Of a DNA stretch of 64,000 nucleotides, positions 43,001 through 55,150 are shown piece by piece. The stretch spans positions 93,026,334 to 93,090,333 of the forward strand of contig JAUPFV010000004.1 of NCBI GenBank assembly GCA_036936605.1. The letters run 5' to 3'. Made by a program: the position numbers and the translations under genes. The stretch is from Limnanthes douglasii subsp. nivea. Taxonomy: Eukaryota; Streptophyta; Magnoliopsida; Brassicales; Limnanthaceae. How positions within the stretch are numbered: position 1 is the first letter of the stretch; the number at the start of each line of letters is the position of its first letter. The notes beneath the pieces are model-generated. The model searched no databases and was not told the origin of the DNA. It was given only the letters and a program-made list of their open reading frames with translations.

Positions 43001-44833
43001 ATATTAGCTGAAAACATGAAAAAACACAGGATTAACATTGTTGAAAGGATACTGGGATAAATCATAGTTTTATGCCTTTCAAGTACTTGAGAGTAATGAT
43101 GAGTAACACAATCAGATTAAGTCATTTTGATGGCCTGGTTTCTAAGATCAGAGAAAGAATAATTGAATGGGATGGTTGCAATTTATCCTTTAGTGAAAGA
43201 CTTGTATTAATCCAGTCAATATTATATACTTTCCTTCTTTATCACATTCAGAAAACAATACTTCCTAAATCTGTAATAAGGAGGATTGAAACCCTTTACA
43301 ATAAATTTCTTTGGGGCAACAAGATTGAAACTAAACCAATCAATTGGTCTTCATGGAGCAAGATATGTAAACCTTATGTTGAGGGGGGGGGGGAATCAAT
43401 GTCAAGAAGCTGGAAACAATGCATGATATATATTCATACAAGCTATGGTTCATACTTAGAACTAACAAAACTCTCTGGGCAAAGCTAATGATTTATGCCT
43501 ACTACAAAGGACACCATCATGTTTCTGCATATTCCTAAAAGGAAGTCAAAAGACTAGAATCTCAGGAATTGGAGATAAAGCTGATAAATACATCTTCTGG
43601 ATACTAGGGTGTGGGAAGATTGACTTTTGGTTAGACAGGTGGTGTACTGAAAAGCCTCTTATATATTTCAATGCAACTGATAACAGAAACTGGTATGAGA
43701 GTACTAGGAATAACCAATTCTGTGTCAATGACAACTTGGATATTGACAAGTTGAGCACTACTGTCACTAGCCCTATCGTATCAAATATTCTTAAGCTCAA
43801 GCTCAACAACAATCCTGATAGAATTAAGTAGGCTATAACTCATATGGAAATTTCAACTCAAAATTGACATGGAATGCAATAAGAAACCAAGGAAACGAAT
43901 CAAACCTGTACGGAAAGAGCTGGAATCCAGTAACTCCCAAGAAATGTTCTTTCTTTCTATAGAGAGCTCTACTGAATTGGTTCCCTTCTGAAGTCAATCT
44001 TCAGAAAAAAAAATTCCATTTAGCTTCAAAGTGCCAGTTCTGTTACAACGAAGAGAGTTCCAAACATGTCATGGTTCATTGCAAGTAGGCATGGACTGTG
44101 TGAAATCATTTCAGCGCCATTTTGGGACTAAATGTTACCAGGAACATGACTATTCACCATCTTATCCGCACTTGGTACTGGTCCTCAAAAAAGGTTTGCA
44201 GCATAAGAAATATTCTTTCCGCAATCATTGTTTGGGCAATCTGGAAAGTAAGGAACCACAAGAAGCACCAAGACATAAATACTTCACCAAACTCTCTAAT
44301 TGACCAGGTTTTCTGCATTATAACTGGTCTGCCTAACGCTAATCTTCTTAAAATTCGTCATTCGGGTAATGATATCAGGATTCCAACTCAACTGGGATGC
44401 AATATTCATCACATTAAGATGATAGTTCCCATCTCTCTCAAATGGACTGCTCCAAAACTTAATCGATACAAATTGAATACTGATGGGGCATCTCTGTTAT
44501 TTGGAGAAGCTGGTGGAGGCGGTGTGATAAGAAACCATGATGGAATCATTCTTCATGGTTTTGGCAGAATTTGTGGAAAGAACTCGGCAATTATTGCTGA
44601 AATTAGAGCTCTCATGGATGGTTTAGCTATGTAAAGCCCTAAATATCATAAATCTTGACATTGAAGTTGATTCAAGTATTATGGTCGACTTAATAGGCAG
44701 AGGAAGATCAATATGGTTGTTAGATCCCCTTGTATGCTACTGCATGAAGCTTATCACTTTATCTATGTCGATAAAGCATGTCGTTAGAGAACAGAACAAG
44801 GCTGCAGATTGGGTTGCAAAGAACACTCTGTAG
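40096..44833 (+). pseudogene. LINE-A ORF2 (endonuclease, reverse transcriptase, RNase H)
   Basis: The start MTIKIINWNIGGLGNKKTMM is a typical endonuclease N-terminus. RT fragments include ILSDDEIYKVVNSLNPNKVE, AFVKDRSIHENILSAKEL, LILKIDMDKAFDRLSH and VSRQGDPLSPSLFI. The catalytic FADD reads FADG (YLAFADGLTIF). After the MITE, RT resumes at SGQLINKRKSKLILAENM. RNase H reads YKLNTDGASLLFGEAGGGG, IIAEIRAL, LDIEVDSSIMVDL and NKAADWVAKNTL, ending at TAG 44831-44833. Many stops and shifts. Confidence 0.85.
42152..42907. mobile_element. hAT-type MITE inserted in LINE-A
   Basis: Non-coding element of 756 bp. Terminal inverted repeats read TAGGGATGGCAATGG (left) and CATTGCCACCCCTA (right), typical of hAT-family MITEs. 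The flanks GAATCAGC (42144-42151) and GGATCAAC (42908-42915) match at 6 of 8 bases, fitting an aged 8-bp target duplication. Subterminal regions are rich in CCCGACCCG-type motifs on both arms. The LINE RT reading continues across it. Confidence 0.85.
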
Positions 44834-45727
44834 TTGAGGAAAAACTCGGACTTCAATCATTCATCAGCTCCAAATTAGTTGCGAGCTATAATTTTCCTTG
44901 AAAATATCGGGTTTGGATATATCAGAAACGTTGATTAAGCTTCGTTGCCAGATAAAGATCTGTTGTGGAGATGAAGTTTGGTGAAGCTTCGTTTTGTTTG
45001 AGATAAATTATTCTTGTCAATGATTTTACTTGGTGTTTTTGGTTACCAAAAGAGATGATCGGTATTAGAGTCATTTGGTCCGGTGTCTGATTTGCCGCAA
45101 AATATTTCTTGAAAATCAATGCAATGCAGGAATAGAAAATTTTCAACTTTTACGTTTCCTTTGTATAATTTTGTTTCCTAACTTGTAAAAGTCCATGTAC
45201 TTTGATATATATATATATATATATAATATGATATAAAAATACTGTTTCGGAACAAGCGATTACTCCCATGGCTAATAATAATTTTTAATATATAACATTC
45301 ATTTTTGACCTTTTTGTTTTTTTAGGCGCTTTTTTTTCTTTAAAATATCTGATATTTGCTTTATCTGTCAGGTTGTAGACATTCGATGACCACCCATTTA
45401 AATAAATCCAAAGTGACGCGTTATCTTTTCACGCGTTATCCTCTCATTCCCTCGATTAGATTAGACAAACTATATTTACTTTTTGACCTAATCACAAATA
45501 CGAAAAGTAATTAAACATATAAATATTTAAATAAATTATTTCGAACCAGACAAAAGAAAACCTTTTGTTTCAGATAGTGGGGTGTAAAAAACATATTTTC
45601 AGACACTTGAAATATTTCATCAGATCTTTTCTTTCATAATATTTTATAATAATAATTAATAAACATATTATTACACAAATTCAACAGTCACGTGTAATTA
45701 ACCTTGAATTATTTATAATTAAAAAAA
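44834..45727. other. LINE-A 3' end and spacer downstream of the host gene
   Basis: AT-rich, with an (AT)n microsatellite at about 45207-45226. No gene recognised. It should contain the 3' UTR of the gene ending at 45728. Confidence 0.45.
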
Positions 45728-46690
45728 TTAAACAACATTCTCCTGTAGCTGAACATTATTTCTCCTAAGAGGCGCATAATTACCAAGATAACCCTCAAGC
45801 TGATCGTCCAACGACGCTCTATCAATGTTCTGGTGATGGTACGATTTGCAAACGAAATATATGACCGTGGGAATAACCAGACTGAACAAGAACACAATCA
45901 GCAACACCACCAAACACAAAATCCCAATTCCGATTCTACCCCCCAAACCAATCGGCACTATCTCAACAACCGCAAAATACTCGAACACGGCGTCGATACC
46001 TCCAATGAAAATCAGCAGTAAAGCGAATATAAAAAATGAAATACCCTTTTTACCCTTGATCAACTCTTTGCTCTTCCCCATTGCTTTGAGGCCATAAAGA
46101 TCTTCAAGAACAGAAACAACACTAGCCAATTGCCAGATAAGGATGATATAGACAATACCTATGAAGTAAATCAGGAACAAGATACATACAATGACGAGTC
46201 CAACAATCGGCGCAATCGGCGAAAGAGCTAGAGCCAAAACGATCAAAAATACTGCTACAACGTTGTAGACGAACACAATAATAAAGGTCCAAATGAAAGT
46301 GACGAGTAGTTTTTTCCAAACTTTGGGGACAACTTTCATGACTTTCCTATAAGAGATCTCTTTAGCTGTGTAAACACAAGCTATGGTGTAAACCACGGCA
46401 GATGTGGAGAGAAGAGAGAAAATCAAGAGGAAAATGAAATAAACAAACTTGAAAGTCCAATAGTAAACCCACTTTGAAGAAACTGACCCTGATAAGTTTG
46501 TATCGTTCGCGGCGTTGGTGAAAATTAAATCAGAGATTTGGATGTGAGCCAAGTAAATGAAAGTGAGAGGGAGGATTAAGGAAAGTGTGATTTGGGTGAA
46601 GATTTTCTTCCAGCTGAAAATGAGTTTGGTGGATTCTTTTATGATTCCAAAGAACCCTAGAAACTGCAGAGCCGCTTGTTCCGTCTCCAT
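45728..46690 (-). CDS. Intronless multi-pass membrane protein (host gene)
   Basis: An intact 320-codon frame, ATG at 46690, stop TAA at 45728. There are about six or seven hydrophobic segments, for example around residues 26-48 (FTQITLSLILPLTFIYLA), 80-105, 128-155, 155-185, 215-235 and 250-280, and a polar C-terminus. The conserved-looking N-terminus (ALQFLGFFGIIKEST) and length fit a plant family of unnamed single-exon membrane proteins (some annotated in Arabidopsis as polyadenylate-binding-protein-binding proteins). I rely on memory for that. No stops or frameshifts, unlike every transposon around it. Function unknown. LINE-B ends about 200 bp upstream of the ATG. Confidence 0.85.
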   Translation of the reverse strand: METEQAALQFLGFFGIIKESTKLIFSWKKIFTQITLSLILPLTFIYLAHIQISDLIFTNAANDTNLSGSVSSKWVYYWTFKFVYFIFLLIFSLLSTSAVVYTIACVYTAKEISYRKVMKVVPKVWKKLLVTFIWTFIIVFVYNVVAVFLIVLALALSPIAPIVGLVIVCILFLIYFIGIVYIILIWQLASVVSVLEDLYGLKAMGKSKELIKGKKGISFFIFALLLIFIGGIDAVFEYFAVVEIVPIGLGGRIGIGILCLVVLLIVFLFSLVIPTVIYFVCKSYHHQNIDRASLDDQLEGYLGNYAPLRRNNVQLQENVV

Positions 46691-46780
46691 GTGAAAGATT
46701 TTTGGTTTGGCAAACTTCTTTTTTGCTTTGGTCTCTTGAATAAGTTTTTTGGTTAAGGAAGATCTGTGAGGCGGTCTATT

Positions 46781-46790
46781 GAAATATAGT
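46781..46790 (-). promoter_or_regulatory. TATA-like box of the membrane-protein gene
   Basis: The minus strand reads ACTATATTTC, about 90 nt before the ATG at 46690. Only about 100 bp of upstream sequence separates it from the LINE-B poly(A) end, so distal promoter elements may have been displaced. Confidence 0.4.
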
Positions 46791-47330
46791 GGTGGATGTG
46801 CCTCGTTGTGGACTTGCTCAGAAATATCCCATTTCCAAGACCTTGACTTGGGTAGGCCCTATCGGAACAAGACCGAGTCTGCCTTTGGCGATTTTTTTTT
46901 TAAGCAAAAGACTACTATATTACTTAATTGAAAAGTTTACAAAGATGTGTGGAGTCAAATTAGATTCAATAAACAACTTAAGAGAATTTTTCCAAGACTT
47001 ACAAAACATAAAACATCGTAAGAGGTATACAAACATAATTTAGTTCGAAATCAACTCTCAAACGTTTTCTTCTCTTCCTCTTCAACCTTCTTTCTACTGC
47101 ACTTGAGCCACACTTCAACCAACAAGCCATGCATTCAACGATTTCGAAACACCACCCGAATTTGAGCATAAAATACCCAAGCAATTCATCCAGATTAGCT
47201 TAGATACAAAAACCCCAAACCGATCTCACACATAAACCCTAGCTTTAGATTTAGATGAAATCCAGCAATCGATCACCAAATTGGCTCTATCCTGCGAACT
47301 AGAAACAATTCCATCCAAAGCAATCAAAAT

Positions 47331-50300
47331 CTACATTGAGTTAGGAGCAATGTATCCAACACCCAAACTTTCAAGCAGCACAATGGCTAACAATGGAGCA
47401 GAGACATTAAAATGCGAGGAAGAAGCTTTCTCCTTGCATTTCAATGTCCACCTAGTTAACCAATCTGCAACACTATTCTGAACACAGAAGGTAAGATCAT
47501 TTTTCTACAAACTTCAATTATTGACTTGAGGTACCAGAGATTCTTCTTCTTCTTTAGAATACTGATTAAAGTCATACAGTCAGTCTCTATATCAACGTTA
47601 ACCCAGTTTTTCATTTTGCAGATAAGTAATCATTCCAGCAACGCTCTGGTTTCAGCAACCAGAGGCGTTTGCTTGACAAAAAAGCTACTTGTAGCACTGA
47701 TGACAACTCCATCACTGTCTCAAAAAATTATTGCGCCACAAGCTTCGGCACTACTGAGGCAGGAAGCATCCACGTTGAGCTTCAACCTGCCAGGCACAGG
47801 AGCGACCCGTTTAAGATAAGTAGCACTCTTCTTTTCATTAATGTATGATAAACAACCCAAAGCTAAGCCAGCATCCTGTACATTTTTCCAGTGTTTGCTA
47901 GTCAGAACATTAGAGATATCCAGCTCTAAAATAACTTTGTTAATTAAGTTTATAGAAGCTGATATACTTATAGCACACCCTTTAAATTTAAAATTATTTC
48001 TGCTTTTCCAAATTGTCTAGTAAATTAATGCTGGCAAAAGATGAGTTATATGAACCTTAAGATTAGTAGACCAATACTAGTTATACACTAAATGCCTTAG
48101 AGTCATGAATCTTTCTATCCTAATATTAGAAATACTACTAAAGTGACTCCAAAGGCTCCAAGCATAAGAACAGTTAACAAAAGCTGTTGAATATCTTCAC
48201 AGTTAGCACAAAATTGGCATTTTGATGCTAACTGTAAATGCCTAGTTTGTAAGACATAATCTATAGGAATAAAATATTTAATAAGTTTCCAGAGTAAGAA
48301 CGAAAACTTCATTGGTTTAATAGTAGACCAAATATTCTTGTTGAAACTTGAAGATCTTTTGCATTTCCTAGTAGCATTCCATGTACACTTCAATTGAAAT
48401 TATGATCTGGAGATAAATCCCAGGTCATAATGTCATTTTTGCCATTATCAATTTTGAAATTTCTGATATGGTTAACTCTCTCAATAAGAACAGCCTTTGT
48501 TAAAGCAACTAGATCCCAATCTCCAGCTTTCCAAAACGAGTTAACACTAGCCTCTATAAATCATATGTTTTCAGGGAGCCTATGATCCAGAATAGGCTTC
48601 CAATGGTGCCACTTTTCATACCAGAAATCCATGTTACCACTACCAAACAACCAATTGATGTTTTCCTCAACAACATCTTTAATGCCTACAAGTTGATTCC
48701 AGGTTAGTGATCATTTCTTCATAAAATTAGTTTTTAATGGGTGAGAGTTTCTATCATAGATATCATTAGTGCTTCTAGACCAAAGACTCTCCCTTTTACG
48801 ATAAATAAACCACAGCTTTTGAGAGAAGGTACTCTAAATATCAGTAATTCTTCTGATATTTAGACCACCCTCTTCAAAAGGAAAGCAAATTTCGTCCCAA
48901 AAAGACCAATGAATAGCATGTTCATTTAATTTGGATCTCCATAAAAAAAACAATTAAACGTTTTTTCAATTCTTTTAATTACACTGCTAGGATTAACAAA
49001 ATTTTGCATCCAGAAATATGTGATTGACATAAGGATAGTAGTAATCAAAGACAGCCTACCCCCATAGGATAGATATTTAGAATCCTAATCCATAATTTTA
49101 GAGTTAATTTTGTCAAGTAAAGGATCATAATTCTTTCATTTGTTATTATTATGCAAGGTGATACCCAAATAGCAAGTAGGGAGAAAGTTAGCACTAAAAC
49201 CAGTGGAGCATCTTATATTACTAATCTTGCATCATTGAAGCTTAGTAGAGGTAATGATTTTTGTCTTTCCTTTGTTGATAGTTTGCCCTGAAACTAACTG
49301 ATATCTGTCTAAAAAGTCACTCAAAATATCAATAGTTTTAGGAAGACAATTAGTATATATAATAATATCGTCACCGAATGCAGTACATGGAATAAGAATT
49401 TTAGTTCTAGAAGCATAGTGCATGAATTTATTAGAACGTAAAAGCATTTCAAGTCCTCTAATTAAAACCTCCTCTTCTAAAATAAAGAGGCTTGGAGACA
49501 AGGGATCCCCTTGTCTTAAGCCTCTTTTAGAATGAAAATAGCCATAGGAATTACCATTGATAAGAATAGAAAGATTAACATTTTTTATTAGCTTAAGAAT
49601 CAGATTAATGAAACTATTAGAAAACCCAAATAAACTTAGAATTTTTAAAATAAAGGAGATGGACATTCTGTCAGAAGCCTTTTACATGTCCAATTGAATC
49701 ATAATGTTCCCTTTACCTAGGCTTCCTAATAATATCATAAGCCATTTCCTTAGCAATTAAAATATTCTCGTGAATAGACTTGTTTCTAACAAATGCAGCC
49801 TGATTACTAGAAATAAGATGAGGAAGAACATTAGATAACCTAGTATTTATTAGTTTAGAGATCCTATTAAGCATAGTACATAAACTAATCAACCTATAGT
49901 GAATCCAATTAATAGGGTTAGGGCTCTTAGGGATCAAACAGATGCCAGTTGCAAAGACACCTAAAGGAATATTATTACCAAGAATAAAGGAGTTAATAGT
50001 AGTACATAGATCACTTTTAATAATACTCATACAGGTTTTAAAAAAGGAAATATTATAACCATCTAAACCTGTTGCATTGTTCATCTTCATATTATTAATT
50101 ATCTCCCAAATTTCCTCTTCATTTGCAGGTTTCATAAGGAGTGTATTATCATCATTAGAGACCAAATTAAGGATAACCTCAAAGATTTCACTTCCCATCA
50201 TAGCTTCCTCTTCACTTTTGTTGCTGTAAGAATCACAACAAAGATAAGAGGTAAAGTAATTAGTAGCAGACACACTAATACTATTATTGTCGTAATACCA

Positions 50301-51433
50301 TATGCCATCATCTTTTATACCCTTGATTGCATTTTTCCTTTTTTTTATCGGCATAAGAATGATAAAATTTAGTATTACAGTCAGCTTCCTTAAGCCACGT
50401 ATTAAACCATTGTTGTCTCCAAAAAACTTCCTCAGTCCTCAAAGCTTTTAAGTGGAAAGTAATAGCCTTCTTAAGATTAGAATTAGAGATAGAATCATTA
50501 TCTCTTAAGTGAATAGCACTCATCTCTTCCACTTTGATTTCAGCCTCAGTAACATTCCTAAACACATTACCAAAATTATTATTATACCACATTTTCAAAC
50601 AACTTTTGAGCCTTTTCAGCTTAAACCAGAACACTTCATTAGGCCTAGCATTAATGTTCACCTTCCAATTCTGCTCAACAGTTATGAGAAAAGAATCATC
50701 AGTAGACCAAGCATTTAAGTATTTAAAACTCTTTTTAGTATTATTACTATTATTACTGGTATGTGAGAAAGAAATGAGAAGAGGAGCATGGTCAGAACAA
50801 GTTCTGACCATGCTGATAACCTGAGTAAACTAAAGAGATTAGGCCAATTAGTGTTGAACATCACATGGTCTAATCTTTTCCATTTCATGTTTCTGTTCCA
50901 AGTATACTTGGAGCCAACCACACCAGCATCTTCAAGGTGGCAATAACTGATTACAGAGACAAAATCTTCAATACTATTTTGAGAGAGGGAGGTACAACCT
51001 ATCTGCTCTTCCACGAAAGCCACGAAATTGAAGTCACCACAAGTAAGCCAAACTTTCTTATCAGTAGCATAACTCCTAAGCTTATCCCATAAAGCATTCC
51101 TCTGATTTCTATCACACTTTGTATAAACCACCGTAAGCAAAAACATACTATCCACCGAGGATAATTAACTTCCATGTGAATACACTACTCCTGATTGTCA
51201 ATAATAGTAATTCTAATATCATTAGCCCACAAGACCCAAATTTTGTTAGTAATATTAGCAGAAAAATTAGAACACCCAAGCCTAGAAGCCACACCTTTTT
51301 CGATTTTCAACTTAGCCATAGGTTCATGAATGACCAAAATTTTAATTTTTTCCTTAAAAATAATATCATTAAGTCTACCAATTGTAGACTTATTATTAAC
51401 TCCTCGAACATTCCAATTTAGGACTCTAATCAT
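47331..51433 (-). pseudogene. LINE-B ORF2 (endonuclease, reverse transcriptase, RNase H)
   Basis: Starts near 51433 with the endonuclease N-terminus MIRVLNWNVRGVNNKSTIGR. Later endonuclease motifs are KVWLTCGDFNFVAF and CSDHAPLLISF. RT includes MKMNNATGLDGYNISFFK, AAFVRNKSIHENILIAKEM, LRQGDPLSPSLFIL and the catalytic CTAFGDDIIIY (49232-49666), where GDD-type acidic residues remain. A Cys-containing post-RT region (48115-48393) precedes RNase H (KLNVDASCLSSAEACGAIIF, DIETDCM, VADWLTRWTLK) ending at TAG 47331. Several stops, for example D-M-stop-K-A near 49687. Confidence 0.85.
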
Positions 51434-51479
51434 GATCAGAATCTGACTTGTGTTTCTTCTTGATCCCTGAAAAATGAAG

Positions 51480-52803
51480 GGATTTAAGAACCTTTTTCTT
51501 GGCTTTTTTTCTTTATTAACAACTTTAAGTTTCTTTTGCAGAATGTTAATGAAACCTTGTTCAGTGGGAGCGCAAACTTTACTGACATGAGAAGTGCAAT
51601 CATTTCCAACATTACAATGTTTAGGTGAGCTCTTAAATTAAAGATGGTTGCTAAAATCTTGAGAGAGTTTAGATTCCACATCTTTATTCAGATTCTTCAA
51701 AGCATCTATCAGATCAATATCATCACTTATACTATTTTATTCATTTTCAGATATTTTCTGCACTTCTTGGGAATACTCAGCCTCAGTATCAACATCATTT
51801 ACATCATTACCAGAGGAGCTCAGAACATCTTTACAAGTTTCCACATTACCGGATATCTTTGAAGATGTAGAATCCTTTTCAACAACTATAGATTTAACTC
51901 TAGGCTTGTTTCCTTGAATGTAATTAGGATTACAGTTCTTGTCTTTCACGCTACCCTTGTAAGCATTTATATTATCATTCAATACAACCTCAGTTTCTTT
52001 TTGTTCAATCAATTCTTCTTTATCATTTATTTTATCCAAAATTCTCTTAACTTTCAAACAGCTATTGATATCATGACCCAAGTGATAACATACTGAACAA
52101 TAAGCAGGCAGATTTTTTATAAGAAATAGAGAGCCAACAACCATCGTTCTTTCCAAACCCTATCCAAATGCGCTTATGAATAACATACGACACATCGATT
52201 TCAACTTTCTTCAAGAAATTGAATCTTATACGACACTCCTATAGAAGACACAATATCAGTAAGAACCTTTTTGTTGTACAAAAATTCAGGGATCCTTTCA
52301 ATCTTCAATCAAACTTAAGAGATAAGGCTTTCAAACTTAGTGTTGAAATCAGGATTCCACTTGAGAACCCGCATCATAGAACTCCCAATCGTCCAAACAC
52401 TCCTTGCCCAAACTTTAACAACATTATCCTTTCTGTCAAACTCCATAATTATATACCTCGAATCCCATTTAACAATATTGCAATTTCTAGCAAACTTTCT
52501 TGAAACAAGAAACCGATCCATAACCAATTTCTTGGGCAAACCTGCAGAAAATTTCACCACTATAGAAATTTTAGACGAACTGATCAATAGATCCTTTCAA
52601 TTTTTAGAATATTGTATGCTTATATGATCCGTTTTGCTAGTGACATTTTCCGGGAATATGTCATCTTTTATATCGGTATGGTTCTCCTTAACAACATTTG
52701 CATAGCTTTTGATGAAGTTACCCTTATTACCTCTGTCTTTGTTTCTTGAATCAAACTCGGGAAAATCATTTTCTTCAAACATAGTGTTATTGTAAATCTC
52801 CAT
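51480..52803 (-). pseudogene. LINE-B ORF1 (nucleic-acid binding)
   Basis: ATG at 52803 (MEIYNNTMFEENDFPEF). The central part (52315-52587) reads LPKKLVMDRFLVSRKFA and later MMRVLKWNPDFNTKFE, the pattern of the domain usual in plant LINE ORF1 proteins. It is followed by a CCHC knuckle, YCSVCYHLGHDINSC (51737-52156), and an acidic/Ser-rich tail. Two or three frame breaks. Confidence 0.75.
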
Positions 52804-53389
52804 GATGAAGATTGAGAATAATAACAAAGATCACAAGAACAAACCCCCGAAATCACTAAGAATATGATTTCATAGAAGCAGAGGAAGACTAACTATGAAG
52901 AAGAAGACTCCTTGAGAGAGAAAACCCATTCTCCAAAAAAATATTGCGTTTAGCGAAATTTAAAGCATGAAAATAAAAGAAAATGTATGGAAACCCCGAA
53001 AATCTCACAAAAATTGCTTCGGAACTGGTTTAAATGATAGTGAAACTGTCAAATTTACTAATGCAAACATAAAATAAATTTTATTTTTATTCGAATTTAA
53101 ATATAATCTAATTTATTATTATTTTTAAAATGAAATAACCTTTAAAAAAATTAAACTAGTTATTCTGAAATTTTTGTTGTTCTATGAATTTTTTTTATAA
53201 AAAATATTTATAAATACAAACTCAACTATCTTGTTACCACATAACACCGAAAAATAGCATACCAATAGGTACATTAAGCCAACAAATAGACAAAAAGACT
53301 CTCACTATTGTTCAACGTCAATGAATATGTATTTTTCGATTCGTTTGTCGTTCAGACATCGATAAAACCTTACAAATACTAAAATCAAA
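52804..53389. other. LINE-B 5' UTR and unassigned AT-rich flank
   Basis: Nothing else recognised. Confidence 0.35.
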
Positions 53390-55150
53390 ACTTGTATGGT
53401 TGATTTTTCAAAGAAGTATCGTGGTTAATTTTTCAAAAAAATAGAACTGTTAATTTTCAAAGAAGTAGCATGGTTGACGTTTGAAAGAAGTAGTATGTTT
53501 ATTTTCTCTTTACTCAACCCGTGTCGATTCATTTTTTTGCAGGAAATATGTCTCTGAAAGCATACTTCTACAGTTTATGAACATTGTTAGGGCCTTTTTT
53601 TATTCATTCAAGGTAACTTGTAATATCTTTTTACTTGCCATAACAAGTTTATGATCTTATCTATGATTTTTAAGTAGATCTGATGGTTTAATATACAAGA
53701 ACTCACATGTTTGATTTTCCATAGAAGTAGTATGGTTGAATTTTCAAAGAAGTAACTTGTTTAATTTTTCAAAGATGTCGCATAGTTGATTTTTCAAAGA
53801 AGTAACATGATATATTTTCAAACGAATAGCATTATTAATCTTCAAAGAAGTACCATGGTTGACGTTTCAAATATTTATTGTCGCTTTAATCAACCCGTGT
53901 TGATTCATGTATTTGCAGAAAATATGTCTCTAAAAACATGCTTCTACAGTTTATGAAAATTGTTAGGGATTTTTATGTTCATTCAAGGTGACTTGTAATG
54001 TCTTTTTAATTAATATAACAAAATTATGAACTCATCTGGGCCTTTTAAGTAGATATAATGGTTTAATATACAAGAACTAACATATTTGATTTTCCAAAGA
54101 AGCAACATGATTGATTTTTTAAAGAATTAACATGTTTAATTTTTCAAACAATTTGCATGGTTGATTTTTCAAACAAATACCATTGTTAATTTTTTAAACA
54201 AATAAGATTTTTTTAATTTACAAAGAAGTAACATGGTTATTTTCTCATTAATCAACCTGTGTCGATTCATGTTTTTGCAGGAAATATGTCTCTGAAAGCA
54301 TGCTTCTACAATTTATGAATATTGTTATGGTCTTTTCTGTTAATTATGGCAACTTATAATATATTTTTAATTAATATAACAAGTTTATGATCTCATCTGG
54401 GCCTTTTCAGTAGATATGATGGTTTAATATACAAGAACTCACGTGTTTGATTTTCCAAAGAAGTAGCATGGTTGATTTTTCAAAGAAGTAGCATGTTTAA
54501 TTTTCCAAAGAACTCGCATGGTTGATGTTCCAAAGAAGTAACATGGTGGGTTTTTCAAACAAATAGCATTTTTAATTTTCAAAGAAGTAGCATGATTGGC
54601 GTTTCAAATAAGTAGCATGTTTATTTTCTCTTTAATCAACCCGTGTTGATTCATGTTTTTGTAAAAAATATATCTCTGAAAGCATGCCTCTATAGTTTAT
54701 GAAGATTGTTATGGCCTTTTTTTTATTCATTGAAGGTAACTTATAATACATTTTTACTTACTATAACAAGTTTATGATCTCATCTGGGATTTTTAAGTAG
54801 ATGATGGTTTAATATACAAGAACTCGCACAACTAATAGACTTAAAATCGAATGGTTTAATATACAAGAACTCGCACAGTTAAATTATAATGAAGAACTCT
54901 AATGTTTAAAATTCAATAAATTCGAATCGTTAAAAATATACAGAACTCTCTTGGATGGAAACATTAGGATCTAGCACATCTAATAGACTTAAAATCGCAC
55001 AGTTTAATAAACAAAAACTTGCACGACTAGATTATAATGAAAAACTCACATGGTTGGAGTATAATGAAAAACTCTCATGTTTAAAAATGTATAGAACTCC
55101 CATGGTTAAAAATATGCAGAACTCTCATGGTTGAACTCGCATGTTACTGG
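53390..55150 (+). repeat. Complex tandem array, period about 375 bp with about 28-bp subrepeats
   Basis: A marker string TCAACCCGTGT(C/T)GATTCAT occurs at 53514, 53890, 54252 and 54636 (periods 376, 362, 384). Between markers lie many diverged copies of AAAGAAGTAGCATGGTTGA followed by a T run. From 54800 the array changes to short units such as AATATACAAGAACTCGCACA. No coding capacity. It could be a local satellite or part of an uncharacterised transposon. Confidence 0.85.

Larger units (their letters stand above)
39440..44833 (+). mobile_element. LINE-A: L1-type LINE, decayed, split by a MITE
   Basis: Plus-strand order: ORF1 tail with a zinc-knuckle remnant (FGHNETEC near 39500), endonuclease, RT, Cys/Trp-rich post-RT domain and RNase H. 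RT is interrupted by the MITE 42152-42907. Plant L1-type LINEs with a C-terminal RNase H have this layout. The 5' end and target duplication were not resolved. Confidence 0.85.
46890..52803 (-). mobile_element. LINE-B: L1-type LINE, decayed but near full length
   Basis: Minus-strand order: ORF1 (from 52803), endonuclease, RT, zinc-finger-like region and RNase H (ends 47331), then the 3' UTR to an A run (46891-46901 as T on the plus strand). Same family type as LINE-A, in the opposite orientation. Flanking target duplications were not resolved. Confidence 0.85.

Noticed and set aside
45207..45226. (AT)n run as a functional site
   Set aside because: A simple microsatellite, common in plant spacers.
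53514..54700. CRISPR array because of regular repeats
   Set aside because: Repeats are diverged and long, and the sequence is plant nuclear DNA. It is a tandem satellite-like array.
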